Shown here piece after piece: positions 48,059 to 58,030 of a stretch of 64,000 nt of DNA. The position numbers and the translations under genes are program-made. How positions within the stretch are numbered: position 1 is the first letter of the stretch; each line of letters begins with the position of its first letter. The notes beneath the pieces were generated by a model. It had not been told where the DNA came from and made no database searches. It was given only the letters and a program-made list of their open reading frames with translations. This stretch comes from Methylotenera sp. (GTDB lineage Bacteria; Pseudomonadota; Gammaproteobacteria; Burkholderiales; Methylophilaceae), in NCBI GenBank assembly GCA_020622105.1, contig JAHRYP010000001.1, forward strand, positions 63,194-127,193. Direction: 5' to 3'.

Positions 48059-49035
48059 AGATTATCTTTCCGTATAAAACCTGATGCCAGCTGGAAAACA
48101 TCATCTGCACTCGGAATCTGCGCTTTGCCGCCGATGTTAATGGCCAGATTCTCTATGCTTGGGACTACGCCGGTGAATTCCGGATTGGTATCAGTATAAA
48201 TAGCAATACTGGGCTTATTCAGTGCGGTAGAAAGGTGCATCAGCCCGGTATCAACGCCGATATTCAGTTTAGAGTCGGCTAAAATGCCGGCAAGTGCTGT
48301 TAATTTGAGTTTGGGTAATAGCTGTACATTACTGCTTCGAGCTGCAATGTCTTTTGCGCGACTTTCTTCACTGGGGTTAGACCAAGGTAGTAAAACTTCC
48401 AGATTAAACTGTTTAAGTTTCTCTGCCAGTGCTACCCAATGTGAAACCGGCCATAGTTTTGAGTCACGGCTGGTGCCGTGCAGAAATACAACGTAATCAC
48501 GTGGCAATTCAAGATTATTTTGCTGGGAGCTTAACTTACCTAAGCCATAATCAGGGAGTGACTGCGGAATTGCATACTTTAAAGCCTGCGCTGCAAGTGC
48601 GCGATTACGCTGCACGGCATGCTGGTTACGAGCAACCAAATATTTATGGTGGTAAAAAAAACTGGCGACAGGTTCGCGGGCGGAGTCGTAATCCATACCG
48701 TGGATTACGCCTTGTGCAAAGTTCGCCACAATTGCGCTTTTTAACAAACCCTGTGTGTCAATGATCGCATCATAATATGTATGTTTAAGGCGGGTTTTTA
48801 GATCACTTATCTCACGCCAGGTCTTGCGGCTGAATATAGACTTGCGCCAGCGTCTGACTGCAACTGGAATGATGTCTCTGACCTGCGGGTGCAGTTTTGG
48901 GATTTCGGCAAAACTTTCTTCAACTACCCAGTCAAATTGCGCGTCTGGATAATGGGCAAGTATATCGGCGATAACCGGCAGGTTATGGATGACATCACCC
49001 ATGGATGATGTTTTAACAAGTAGAATTTGCAGCAT
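48055..49035 (-). CDS. waaC: LPS heptosyltransferase I
   Basis: This GT9 enzyme of about 326 residues adds the first heptose to Kdo of the LPS inner core. It has VKTSSMGDVIHNLPVIADI, FLHGTSRDSKLWPVSHWVAL and NIGVDTGLMHLSTALNKPSI. The ATG at 49035 gives the normal N-terminus MLQILLVKTSS; in-frame starts at 49044 and 49056 are possible. It is divergent from waaG and heads the unit with galE. Confidence 0.92.
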   Translation of the reverse strand: MLQILLVKTSSMGDVIHNLPVIADILAHYPDAQFDWVVEESFAEIPKLHPQVRDIIPVAVRRWRKSIFSRKTWREISDLKTRLKHTYYDAIIDTQGLLKSAIVANFAQGVIHGMDYDSAREPVASFFYHHKYLVARNQHAVQRNRALAAQALKYAIPQSLPDYGLGKLSSQQNNLELPRDYVVFLHGTSRDSKLWPVSHWVALAEKLKQFNLEVLLPWSNPSEESRAKDIAARSSNVQLLPKLKLTALAGILADSKLNIGVDTGLMHLSTALNKPSIAIYTDTNPEFTGVVPSIENLAINIGGKAQIPSADDVFQLASGFIRKDNL

Positions 49036-49084
49036 AAGCCGCATTTTCGCATACAATTAACTTTTTTTGGCCAGATCGCATTCT

Positions 49085-50218
49085 GTGAAATTTGCATTTA
49101 TTATTTTTAAGTATTTCCCTTATGGCGGCATGCAGCGTGATATGCTGCGTACTGCGAATGAACTGCTTAAGCGCGGGCATCAGGTAGAAGTATTTACAAT
49201 GTCATGGGATGGTGATTTCGCGCCAGATATTAAAGTACATGTTTTGCCGCAAAGCGGGATGTTCAATTATTTTCGTTATCAAAAGTTTATTGATGTGGTG
49301 TTTGCACACATCAATAGTCAGCATTTTGATTATGTATTTGGCTATAACCGCATGGCAGGGCTAGATGCGCATTTTGCAGCGGACCCTTGTTTTATCGAGC
49401 GCGCGCACAAGCAACGCAGCTTTCTGTATCGCTTCTTGCCAAGATCTAAATGGTTTGCTGCCTGTGAAAAGGCTATTTTTTCACATGACAGTAAAACCGA
49501 GATACTGGCGGTTTCGCTGACGGAGAAAGAGCACTTTCAAAAATGGTACGGCACGCAAAACGAGCGTTTCCATTACATTCCACCGTTTTTATCGCCTGAA
49601 CGTTTTGTGCTGCAGGATAAGCAGGCAATGCGCGCGCATTTGCGTAAAGCGTTTGGCTTTGCCGAAAATGACTTCGTATTTTTGCTGACCGGTTCCGGTT
49701 TTGCCATGAAAGGCTTGGATCGCGCCATTCTGGCTGTTGCTGCGCTGCCGGAAAGTCTACGTGTTAATGTCAGGCTGGTAGCCGTTGGGCAGGATAATCC
49801 GAAAATCTTTAGCAAGATGGCGAAAAAATTGGGTCTGGAAAACAATGTTTTGATTTCAAAAGGGCGGCCAGACATTCCACAATTAATGCAGGGGGCTGAT
49901 GTTTGTATTCACCCGGCCTACCGTGAAAATACCGGTTTGGTAATTTTAGAGGCGATGGCCTGCGGTGCACCGATTTTGGTGACTGCGAGCTGCGGTTATG
50001 CACACCATGTCGCAGATGCTAATGCGGGTATTGTGAGTGATCTGCCGTTTGACCAGCAACGCTTTAATGCGCAGTTTTTGACCATGCTGCAATCAGAGCA
50101 AAAAGCACAATGGTCGGCAAATGGTTTGAAATATGTGCAAACGATCATGCAGGCAAATGACGGCAGCGCTGAAGCAAACATCTTGATTGATCTTGCGCAA
50201 AGAAAACTGCAATCATGA
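49085..50218 (+). CDS. waaG: LPS core glycosyltransferase WaaG-type
   Basis: A GT4 enzyme of about 377 residues. The N-terminus FAFIIFKYFPYGGMQRDMLR and later IHPAYRENTGLVILEAMACG, with the donor-site EX7E, match WaaG, which adds the first outer-core glucose to heptose II. The GTG at 49085 gives a start equivalent to E. coli WaaG; an in-frame TTG at 49067 is an alternative. It overlaps waaP by four bases. Confidence 0.92.
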   Translation: MKFAFIIFKYFPYGGMQRDMLRTANELLKRGHQVEVFTMSWDGDFAPDIKVHVLPQSGMFNYFRYQKFIDVVFAHINSQHFDYVFGYNRMAGLDAHFAADPCFIERAHKQRSFLYRFLPRSKWFAACEKAIFSHDSKTEILAVSLTEKEHFQKWYGTQNERFHYIPPFLSPERFVLQDKQAMRAHLRKAFGFAENDFVFLLTGSGFAMKGLDRAILAVAALPESLRVNVRLVAVGQDNPKIFSKMAKKLGLENNVLISKGRPDIPQLMQGADVCIHPAYRENTGLVILEAMACGAPILVTASCGYAHHVADANAGIVSDLPFDQQRFNAQFLTMLQSEQKAQWSANGLKYVQTIMQANDGSAEANILIDLAQRKLQS

Positions 50219-51030
50219 ACTGCAAAAATATTCTAGTTGTGCCTGATGTTATTAAGCAATCACTGAGCAGTGCCAATACGTTTGATGCACTCATGCAATT
50301 AGAGGGTAAAGCGTTTCGCGATGTTAAGGGGCGCAAAACCATACAGGTGCAGTTGGCCGGTAAAAGTTACTTCCTTAAACAGCATTTTGGCGTAGGCTGG
50401 CGCGAAATTATTAAGAATTTGCTGTCCTTTAAAAAGCCGATTCTTGGCGCGATGACCGAGGTACGCGCCATAGAAAAGCTGGATAATCTGGGTATTGCCA
50501 CGACGCCGCTAGTCGCTTATGGGCAGCAGGGCAGTAATCCCGCAAATCTGCAGTCATTTGTGCTAACTCAGGATCTGGGTGACATCACCTCGCTTGAGGA
50601 TTTATGTACAGATTGGAAAAAATCGCCACCAGATGCGAAATTCAAACGCCGGCTGATTATGCAGGTTGCGGGGATTGCAAAGAAGCTGCATGAAAATGGT
50701 GTCAACCACCGAGATTTCTATATCTGCCATTTTTGTCTGGATAACACGGAATTGCCGGCAATCAAGCTTTACCTGATTGATCTGCACCGTGTGCTGATTC
50801 ACGCAGGCCCTTCATTTAGCGCTAATGTTAAAGATATTGCTGCTTTATATTTTTCCAGCATGGATATCGGTTTGACGCCGCGTGATTATTTGCGCTTTAA
50901 GCGACATTACCAACAGCAGGATTCAGGTTTCTGGCAGCAGGTCGAAACGCGTGCACAAAAACTTTATGCCAAATTTAATAGCGCAAAGTTTCAGGATAGA
51001 TTGGCTAAAGAAAAGTCGCTTATTCAGTAG
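50215..51030 (+). CDS. waaP: LPS core heptose kinase WaaP
   Basis: The 271-residue kinase phosphorylates heptose I of the LPS inner core. It has the ATP-side Lys in GKSYFLKQHFGVGW, the catalytic HENGVNHRDFYICHFCLD and the metal-binding LYLIDLHRV. WaaP is the one clearly catalytic kinase here; in Pseudomonas it is essential for LPS export. Its ATG overlaps waaG, and its end overlaps the convergent acyltransferase gene by 11 bases. Confidence 0.92.
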   Translation: MNCKNILVVPDVIKQSLSSANTFDALMQLEGKAFRDVKGRKTIQVQLAGKSYFLKQHFGVGWREIIKNLLSFKKPILGAMTEVRAIEKLDNLGIATTPLVAYGQQGSNPANLQSFVLTQDLGDITSLEDLCTDWKKSPPDAKFKRRLIMQVAGIAKKLHENGVNHRDFYICHFCLDNTELPAIKLYLIDLHRVLIHAGPSFSANVKDIAALYFSSMDIGLTPRDYLRFKRHYQQQDSGFWQQVETRAQKLYAKFNSAKFQDRLAKEKSLIQ

Positions 51031-51895
51031 CCGATGACTGCGGCTTTGCCTTGCGGCTTACTTTGTAGCGATGGTAGCTCCAGTAATATTGTGACGGGCA
51101 TTGCTTGATTTGCGCTTCAATTGCATGGTTGAGCAGTGCCGGGGTGGCGATAGCATGGTCTTCCAGTTTTGAGAAATGCACAATGTAGCCTTTACCGTTA
51201 GCCAGACGTTCGCCAAATACCATGATGACTGTGGCGCCTGTTTTTTCAGCAAGTTTACTCGCTAGTGACATGGTGTAAGCTGGTTTGCCAAAAAAGGGTG
51301 CCCATTCCCCTTCGCCCGCAGCTGGGTTCTGGTCTGGCAAAATGCCGATAGCTTCATTGTTTTTGAGTGCCTGCATCAGCAAACGCACGCCGGCAGTGTT
51401 TGCGGGCGCAAGTTTAACTTTGCCTTTAGTACGTCCGGCGCTGATCATTGGCGCGATCCAGGATTTCTTGGGCGGGCGAAACAATACTGTCACCGGGTGG
51501 TGTTGTCCGTAATAAATAGAAGTGATTTCGAAACAGCCGAGATGCGGGGTTAAAAAAATCAGCCCTTTGCCGCGCGCTAGCGCCTCATCAATCAGATGCC
51601 AGTTACGAACAGAGTGTACTTTACTGATTGCTTCCTGTTCTGACCACTCCCAGATTGCCAGTGTTTCCAGGATTGCCTTGCCTGTTTCAGCGATATTTTC
51701 CTTAATCACCCGCTCGAACTCAGCTTCACTATTGCATAGCCCACTTTGGCGAAGATTCTCGCGCTGTATGCGCGCGGTGTTGGGTGTGAGTAAGTGTAAA
51801 AGCGATCCTAATATCTTTCCCATGCGGTGAATGGCGGGTAAGGATAAGCGTGACAGTAGTTTAGATAGAATTTTTAGCATCATTATATTTAACAT
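51020..51895 (-). CDS. lysophospholipid/lipid A acyltransferase, LpxL/HtrB family
   Basis: The 291-residue protein has a membrane-anchoring N-terminus (LSRLSLPAIHRMGKILGSLL), the HX4E motif in FLTPHLGCFEITSIY, and AIGILPDQNPAAGEGEWAPF and PFFGKPAYTMSLASKLAEKT. It should add a secondary acyl chain to lipid A, completing the envelope theme of this region. The start is uncertain: ATG 51895, 51883 and 51880 all lack a good ribosome site. It is convergent with waaP. Confidence 0.9.
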   Translation of the reverse strand: MLNIMMLKILSKLLSRLSLPAIHRMGKILGSLLHLLTPNTARIQRENLRQSGLCNSEAEFERVIKENIAETGKAILETLAIWEWSEQEAISKVHSVRNWHLIDEALARGKGLIFLTPHLGCFEITSIYYGQHHPVTVLFRPPKKSWIAPMISAGRTKGKVKLAPANTAGVRLLMQALKNNEAIGILPDQNPAAGEGEWAPFFGKPAYTMSLASKLAEKTGATVIMVFGERLANGKGYIVHFSKLEDHAIATPALLNHAIEAQIKQCPSQYYWSYHRYKVSRKAKPQSSATE

Positions 51896-52012
51896 TTTAT
51901 ATTGTAACGGCGTTTAATTGATGCTGAAATTTGTGAATTTATTATTCTGCAAATTAAATATTTAAAGCCTGATAAAATGCTGATGATAAAAATTACAACG
52001 ATGGGGTAAGTT

Positions 52013-52783
52013 TTGCTTACTTATATTTCTGCAAAACATGCACAGGCTTTAAGGGAATGTGGGCTGCATACTTTTGAGCAGGTATGGCAGCATCCAATAG
52101 CGTGGTTTGAAGCGCCGAATGAAAGCCGCGGCGGTTGGAGCGGTGTGGGCCGGTTGCAATTGGAATTGCCGAGTGGCGGCACGTTGTGCCTGTTTGTTAA
52201 AAAGCAGCAGAATCATGGTCGATTGACATCGCTGCACCCCATAAAAGGTGAGCCAACTTTCAGGCGCGAATATCAGCGCTTGCAGTATTTGGAAGCTAGA
52301 GGCATTGCGGCGCCACAAGTTGTTTTTTATGCTGAACAGCTTATTGAGAACCAGACTTGCGCAATTCTGGTGACTGAGGAGCTGAGTGGTTATGCGTCTT
52401 TGGAAAGTCTCGCAGAATCCTTATTCATCAAAAGAAAATTTACACGCGGGCAAAAGCAGCAGTTGTTTAAAGTAATTGCTTCGTCTCTGCGCAGCTTCCA
52501 TCAGCTGGGTTTAGTGCATCGTGCGTTATACCCTAAACACATCTTTGTAAAAGATGCCGAAACCCATCCGCAAGTGGCTCTGATTGACTTGGAAAAAGCG
52601 CGATTCACGCCATTGTTCTGGTATCGCGCCTATTATGACCTTGCGTCACTTAATCGTCACGCTGAACATTGGCAACGCGCAGATTGCCTCTATTTGTTTA
52701 TGCAGTATTGCCAGATCAAACGGCTAGGTACGCTAAGTAAATGGCTTTGCCGTCAGATCATTAAGCGCTCCCAGCGTAAATAA
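52013..52783 (+). CDS. InaA-type lipopolysaccharide kinase-like protein (WapP-like)
   Basis: The 256-residue protein is a Kdo/WaaP-like kinase of the InaA type: FRREYQRLQYLEARGIAAPQ, the variant catalytic loop LVHRALYPKHIFV and VALIDLEKARF. The loop lacks the catalytic Asp of WaaP, as is usual in InaA. By analogy with the Pseudomonas core locus it may modify a heptose, but activity is uncertain. It starts with TTG at 52013. It begins a run of co-directional LPS genes that continues to 57810. Confidence 0.8.
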   Translation: MLTYISAKHAQALRECGLHTFEQVWQHPIAWFEAPNESRGGWSGVGRLQLELPSGGTLCLFVKKQQNHGRLTSLHPIKGEPTFRREYQRLQYLEARGIAAPQVVFYAEQLIENQTCAILVTEELSGYASLESLAESLFIKRKFTRGQKQQLFKVIASSLRSFHQLGLVHRALYPKHIFVKDAETHPQVALIDLEKARFTPLFWYRAYYDLASLNRHAEHWQRADCLYLFMQYCQIKRLGTLSKWLCRQIIKRSQRK

Positions 52784-52810
52784 AATAATTTTAATTATTA
52801 GAAAAATACC

Positions 52811-54520
52811 TTGATATTTACATCAAAACAAAAATTATCAAATAACAGTTCAAATATAGACTGGAAAGCCGTTTTTAGTTTATATCTGTTCTTTGCATAT
52901 TTCTCGGTTTTACCGCAGTTGGTGCTGTATGTGACAGATAACACGATCTTTGTCGGCTTGAGGCAAGCGATTGTGATGAGTATTTTATGGTTTATCCCTG
53001 TGTTACTGTTTCCGCGTTTTTCCAGGCCGATCACCGCAGCTATTGGCTTGCTGCTCTGGCTGACTTCACTGGTAAGCATTGCTTATTTCTGCATATATGG
53101 CCAAGAGTTCTCTCAAAGTGTCATTTTTACGATTTTTGAATCCAATCCAGCAGAAAGCCAGGAGTTTATCGCCCAGTATTTTGTGTGGTGGATGATCCCG
53201 GTATTTCTGGCACACACCCTGGCTGGCTGGTTACTATGGCGCAATGTAAAAGTATTTGAGATGCCGGCTAAAAAAGCGCTGTGGGTGAGTGGTCTTATTA
53301 TCATGGCTTTGATTATTTATCCGCTGTTGAAATATAAGTTCATTGATCATGACCCTGTAGATCTGGTTGTTGAAAAGTTGCAGGTAAGATTTGAACCTGC
53401 AGTGCCTTGGCAACTGGTGATTGGTTATGTGCAGTATCGGGAACAGCTTACTAATATGCAGGCGCTGTTAAAGGGTAATGCGCAGATTCCGCCACTACAG
53501 AACCTGCAAGATAAAAATGCAGATTTGCCTGCAACGTTGGTATTGATTATTGGCGAGTCCACCAATCGCCAGCATATGAGCCTGTATGGCTATCCGCGCA
53601 AAACTACGCCGCTGCTGGATGCAATGAAAGATGAAATGCTGGTGTTTAAGCAGGTGATTGGACCTAGGCCATATACTATAGAGGCCTTGCAACAGGTACT
53701 AACGTTTGCCGATCAGCAGCATCCGGATTTATACCTGACTAAACCATCCATCATGAACATGATGAGGCAGGCCGGATACAAATCATTCTGGATCACTAAT
53801 CAGCAAACCATGACCAAACGCAACACGATGCTGACGACGTTTTCCAAATATACTGACAAGCAGGTTTATTTGAATAATACACGGCTGCAAAACTCGCGGC
53901 AGTACGATGGTGATGTGCTGGCGCCATTTGCGGAAGCCCTGCAGGATCCGGCACCACGCAAACTGATCGTGCTGCATCTGCTCGGTACACACATGAAATA
54001 TAAATATCGATATCCCGAAGAGTATATTCATTTTAAAGACAGTACAAACCTGGCTCCGGTACTGAGTAAAAATAAGGTTGAGGTCATTAATTCCTACGAT
54101 AATGCTGTTTTGTATAATGATTTTGTCGTTTCAAATATAATCAAGATATATGAGAAAAGTCGGCAGAATGGCTTTCTGGTCTACTTCTCTGATCATGGAG
54201 AAGATGTCTACGAAGCTCCTGGCTATGATGTGCTTGGTCGTAATGAAGCAAGCCCGACTCTGCCGATGTATGCGGTTCCATTTTTGTTATGGATGACACC
54301 GGATTGGCGTGCAAAAATGCCTGAAATAAATAACGATGTGCTTGAGCGTCCATACAGCATGTCACATTTTATTCATACCTGGGCTGATCTGGCTGGATTG
54401 CAGTTTAGCGATTATGAGCCGCATAAAAGCTTGATTAATAAAGAATTTGAGGCGTTGCCATTGCTGGTCGGCGACCCAGGGAATCCTAAGTCACTTAAAA
54501 TCCTGCCTAAGGCAAAGTAA
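52811..54520 (+). CDS. phosphoethanolamine transferase (EptC/CptA type)
   Basis: The 569-residue inner-membrane enzyme has about five N-terminal helices (to about 190) and a periplasmic sulfatase-like domain. The nucleophile motif LVLIIGESTNRQHMSLYGYP closely follows CptA/EptC, and FSDHGEDVYEAPGYD carries the zinc ligands. It transfers phosphoethanolamine to LPS core heptose or lipid A. The TTG at 52811 is used for lack of an early ATG. The next gene starts eight bases after its stop. Confidence 0.88.
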   Translation: MIFTSKQKLSNNSSNIDWKAVFSLYLFFAYFSVLPQLVLYVTDNTIFVGLRQAIVMSILWFIPVLLFPRFSRPITAAIGLLLWLTSLVSIAYFCIYGQEFSQSVIFTIFESNPAESQEFIAQYFVWWMIPVFLAHTLAGWLLWRNVKVFEMPAKKALWVSGLIIMALIIYPLLKYKFIDHDPVDLVVEKLQVRFEPAVPWQLVIGYVQYREQLTNMQALLKGNAQIPPLQNLQDKNADLPATLVLIIGESTNRQHMSLYGYPRKTTPLLDAMKDEMLVFKQVIGPRPYTIEALQQVLTFADQQHPDLYLTKPSIMNMMRQAGYKSFWITNQQTMTKRNTMLTTFSKYTDKQVYLNNTRLQNSRQYDGDVLAPFAEALQDPAPRKLIVLHLLGTHMKYKYRYPEEYIHFKDSTNLAPVLSKNKVEVINSYDNAVLYNDFVVSNIIKIYEKSRQNGFLVYFSDHGEDVYEAPGYDVLGRNEASPTLPMYAVPFLLWMTPDWRAKMPEINNDVLERPYSMSHFIHTWADLAGLQFSDYEPHKSLINKEFEALPLLVGDPGNPKSLKILPKAK

Positions 54521-54527
54521 TCTCGGA

Positions 54528-56048
54528 ATGCAAAAACCATTCGAAACCTCAGTGTTAAATCAGCAGAATGCAGCTTCTGGGAAACCCCCGACTGTGTTTA
54601 CTGCTGCTGTAGACGTTTTGCTGCTTAATGATGAATCAGCTTTAACTGATCTGAGACTGGTACGTCAGGTGCCGGATAAGCGTTATGTGTATCGGGGGCA
54701 CTGGCAAGGCCAGCAGGTTTATGCCAAATTTTTCATTGGAAAAAACAATGCCTATTATGCAAGTCGCGATTTGACTGGGGTGCAGCATTTGATGCAAGCG
54801 GGAATCACAACGCCGCCTTTATTGTTTCAAGGTCAAACGCAGGATAAGCAGGCAGAAGTTTTGGTTTTTGTGGCGATCGAACATGCAAAAAATGCGGAAG
54901 AAGTCTGGCGCGGCAGTAACGTTAAGCAACGTTTTGAGCTGGCGCAGCGTCTGGTGCGGACGTTAGCGCAGCATCACCAGGCAGGGCTGATCCAGACAGA
55001 TTTGTATTTTAAAAATTTCCTGATACAAGAGGAAAACGTCTACACGCTCGATGGTGATGGCATACGCCGTTTATCTCGCGTATTTCAGAAGCGCCAAACA
55101 CTGCGCAATCTTGCAACGCTGTTTTCCAAGATGGATGTGCTAAATGATGGATGGATTCCGGTGCTATACCAGCATTATTGCCAGCAATTAAATGCTGTAT
55201 ATACAATCGCTGATGAAGCTGCAGTACAGACCCAGACACGAAAAATCCGCAGCCGGATGGCGGGTGCTTATGCTGATAAAAAAGTTTTCAGAAGCTGTAC
55301 TGACGTAAGAGTAAGCAAGCTATTCGATAGCTTTTTAGCCGTGTCACGTGATTTTGATATGAGCTCAGTCACGCCGCAGTTGTTGGATTCTGCGCTTGTT
55401 GATAAAAAAGCCAATCTCAAAAACGGCAATACCTGCACTATCGCCAAAGCGCTAATTGCTGATAGGCAGGTAGTGATTAAACGCTACAACATTAAAAATG
55501 CATGGCATGGTTTGAATCGCGCATTTCGGGTGAGTCGCGCAGCACTTTCATGGGCGAATGCACATCGTTTGATGATTTCAGATATTGCTACGCCCAAACC
55601 GCTGGCGTTACTTGAAGAGCGTTTTGGTTGCTTGCGCAGACGCGCTTATTTTTTAAGTGAATATATAGAAGCACCTGATGCGATACAGTTTTTTTCGCAA
55701 CCTGCCCCACCAGAAGATAAAGAAAAAGTGGCATGCAATATCGCCACACTGTTTCACCGGCTTTATTTGTTTGGGTACTCGCATGGCGATTTTAAAGCGA
55801 CGAATATAAAAATCGTTAACTTGGCGCCGGTCTTGATTGATTTGGATGGTATGCAGGCGCACCGACATGGCTGTTATTCTGATTGGTGGTTTCAGCGCAA
55901 GCATATCAAAGATCTGAAGCGGCTCATGAAAAACTGGGAGCATGATGTGGAAATTACGCGACTGTTAAAACAGGCTTTACGTTCAGAATATGCATCTCAG
56001 GATATAAATAAAGCTGACAATATCTTAATTCGCGCAGGCATCGCTTAA
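54528..56048 (+). CDS. tandem fusion of two lipopolysaccharide-kinase-like domains
   Basis: About 506 residues in two kinase-like halves. Residues 30-240: YVYRGHWQGQQVYAKFFIGK, a changed catalytic loop GLIQTDLYFKNFLI and YTLDGDGIRRL. Residues 285-505: VVIKRYNIKNAWHGL, an intact loop YSHGDFKATNIKI and VLIDLDGM. The second half should be active; the first may be regulatory or bind LPS. In Pseudomonas similar functions are on separate wap genes. The ATG at 54528 lies eight bases after the phosphoethanolamine transferase stop; an earlier in-frame start would sit inside that gene. Confidence 0.82.
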   Translation: MQKPFETSVLNQQNAASGKPPTVFTAAVDVLLLNDESALTDLRLVRQVPDKRYVYRGHWQGQQVYAKFFIGKNNAYYASRDLTGVQHLMQAGITTPPLLFQGQTQDKQAEVLVFVAIEHAKNAEEVWRGSNVKQRFELAQRLVRTLAQHHQAGLIQTDLYFKNFLIQEENVYTLDGDGIRRLSRVFQKRQTLRNLATLFSKMDVLNDGWIPVLYQHYCQQLNAVYTIADEAAVQTQTRKIRSRMAGAYADKKVFRSCTDVRVSKLFDSFLAVSRDFDMSSVTPQLLDSALVDKKANLKNGNTCTIAKALIADRQVVIKRYNIKNAWHGLNRAFRVSRAALSWANAHRLMISDIATPKPLALLEERFGCLRRRAYFLSEYIEAPDAIQFFSQPAPPEDKEKVACNIATLFHRLYLFGYSHGDFKATNIKIVNLAPVLIDLDGMQAHRHGCYSDWWFQRKHIKDLKRLMKNWEHDVEITRLLKQALRSEYASQDINKADNILIRAGIA

Positions 56049-56091
56049 AAACAGTAAAATAACGAAAAATGAATTGATTGAGAGTACAGGC

Positions 56092-57810
56092 ATGATAGTT
56101 TTAGGTTTATCAGGTGCGTTAGGTCACGATGCGTCGGCAGCAATTCTGGTCGATGGAAAAATCATTGCAGCGGCTGAAGAAGAGCGTTTTATCCGTGATA
56201 AACACGCTAAAAATCAGTTCCCTTACGAGGCGGCCAAGTTCTGCATGCAGCAGGCGGGTGTTAAGCCAGAAGATGTAGATATCGTGGCTTTCCCGTATGC
56301 GGAAATTCCATTAAGCTCGAATGCACGCTGGCATTATGCCAAGCGCCATTGGTATGCGCCTGACCGTGCATTGGATGCGATATTCAACGGCAACCGCCGC
56401 TTCCGTCGCAACCGCGATAAATCATTGAAGCTGATGGCTGACTTGGGATTAAGCAAAGCTGAATTTGTGCCGGTTGAGCACCATCTGGCGCATGCATCCA
56501 GTGCATATCATCTGAGCGGTTTCAAAGAAAAAACTGCCATTGTCGGTATCGACGGTAAAGGCGAATACGCAACCACATTCTTTGGTTATGGCGAAAACGG
56601 CAAAATCCATAAAATCAAAGAATTTTATGATCCGGATTCTTTGGGCGGCATGTACGGTGCCATTACTGAATACCTGGGTTTTGAAATGCTGGATGGTGAA
56701 TTTAAGGTCATGGGCATGGCACCTTACGGTGATGCCAGCAAATATGATTTATCCAGACTGGTCACATTTGAAGATGGCGAACTGCGTATTAATACCAAGC
56801 TAGTGAATGTTGTGGGTTTACGTCGCTACAAAGAGAACGGCAAAGGTTACTATTTCACGCCGGAGCTAATTGAGTGGCTAGGCCCTAAACGCCATGGTGA
56901 TGAAATTGACGATCCGTATATTCATTATGCCGCTTCAGTACAGCAGTTGCTGGAAGATGTCGCGCTAAAGATGATTGATTATTATCTGGGCGATATCATC
57001 AAGGAAACTGGGCGTATTGCAATGGCCGGAGGCGTTGCGTTGAACGTCAAGCTGAATCAGCGCATTATTGCGATGCCGCATGTTAAAGAGTTGTTTGTAC
57101 AGCCCGCCTCAGGTGATAACGGCACCTCACTGGGCGCTGCAACTTATGCTGCACATCTGGCGGGTGACACAATTCATAAAATGGAGCATGCCTATCTGGG
57201 GCCTGCATTCACAAGCGAACAATGTATCGCCGCCTGTGAAGCGCATCCGAAAAAACCAATATTTACGCGTGTGGAAAATGCCGCGCAAAAAGGTGCTGAA
57301 TTGCTTGCAAGCGGTAATCCGCTTGCATGGCTGCAAGGACGTATGGAGTTTGGTCCAAGGTCTCTAGGCTGTCGCAGTATTCTGGGTGACCCCAGCTATC
57401 CGGGTGTGGCTGACCGTATTAACGCGCAAATCAAATACCGTGAGCGCTGGCGTCCGTTCTGCCCGAGTATGCTCGATCGGGTTGCAGTAGATATCCTGCA
57501 GACTGAGCATCCGGCGCCATACATGACATTTACGTTTGATGTTGCCGAACATTGGAAATCAAAAATTCCTGAAGTGGTGCACGAAGATGGTACCGCGCGT
57601 GCGCAAGTGGTCACACGTGAAACTAACCCGCGCTATTACGAGCTGATCGAGCATCTTGAGCAGCTGCGCGGTGTGCCGGTAGTGTTGAATACATCATTAA
57701 ACAGAAGGGGAGAGCCGATGATTTGCTCACCTAAAGACGCGCTTGATATGTTCTATGGTTGCGATCTGGAATATTTGATGATGGAAGACGTGCTGGTGAC
57801 TAAGAAATAA
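56092..57810 (+). CDS. carbamoyltransferase, NodU/TobZ family (WapO-like)
   Basis: The 572-residue enzyme starts with the family's VLGLSGALGHDASAAILVDG, has VPVEHHLAHASSAYHLSGF with metal-binding His residues and AMAGGVALNVKLNQRI, and ends with the C-terminal domain WLQGRMEFGPRSLGCRSILG and YRERWRPFCPSML. Such enzymes make carbamoyl-AMP from carbamoyl phosphate and move the carbamoyl group to a sugar hydroxyl. Among LPS core genes, the likely acceptor is a core heptose, as for Pseudomonas WapO. ATG 56092 is preferred over a TTG 18 bases earlier. Confidence 0.9.
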   Translation: MIVLGLSGALGHDASAAILVDGKIIAAAEEERFIRDKHAKNQFPYEAAKFCMQQAGVKPEDVDIVAFPYAEIPLSSNARWHYAKRHWYAPDRALDAIFNGNRRFRRNRDKSLKLMADLGLSKAEFVPVEHHLAHASSAYHLSGFKEKTAIVGIDGKGEYATTFFGYGENGKIHKIKEFYDPDSLGGMYGAITEYLGFEMLDGEFKVMGMAPYGDASKYDLSRLVTFEDGELRINTKLVNVVGLRRYKENGKGYYFTPELIEWLGPKRHGDEIDDPYIHYAASVQQLLEDVALKMIDYYLGDIIKETGRIAMAGGVALNVKLNQRIIAMPHVKELFVQPASGDNGTSLGAATYAAHLAGDTIHKMEHAYLGPAFTSEQCIAACEAHPKKPIFTRVENAAQKGAELLASGNPLAWLQGRMEFGPRSLGCRSILGDPSYPGVADRINAQIKYRERWRPFCPSMLDRVAVDILQTEHPAPYMTFTFDVAEHWKSKIPEVVHEDGTARAQVVTRETNPRYYELIEHLEQLRGVPVVLNTSLNRRGEPMICSPKDALDMFYGCDLEYLMMEDVLVTKK

Positions 57811-57856
57811 ATCAGGAAGTAAATTGATCTAGATTAATTACCTGTCTGTTTTCACT

Positions 57857-57889
57857 AAACAAAAGCCGCTTTATAAGCGGCTTTTGTTT
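57857..57889 (+). terminator. rho-independent terminator after the carbamoyltransferase gene
   Basis: AAACAAAAGCCGCTT (57857-57871) pairs perfectly with AAGCGGCTTTTGTTT (57875-57889) around TAT, with T-rich sequence at the 3' side. It ends the LPS unit that begins at 52013. Confidence 0.9.
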
Positions 57890-58030
57890 GACGATAAGGC
57901 CGACTTTAGCGATAATCGGGGTTAGTGTTTTTTTCTTAACTAAGTAAGAAACATCATGTAATAAACATTGTGTGATGTCATATTATTTGGTTCCGCTATT
58001 GAGTCAGTTATCTGAATAGAGTATCTAATT

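Noticed and set aside
52013-52783. Inactive remnant of a waaP gene
   Set aside because: The missing catalytic Asp in LVHRALYPKHIFV is usual for InaA-type proteins and the gene is full length, so it is not treated as a pseudogene.
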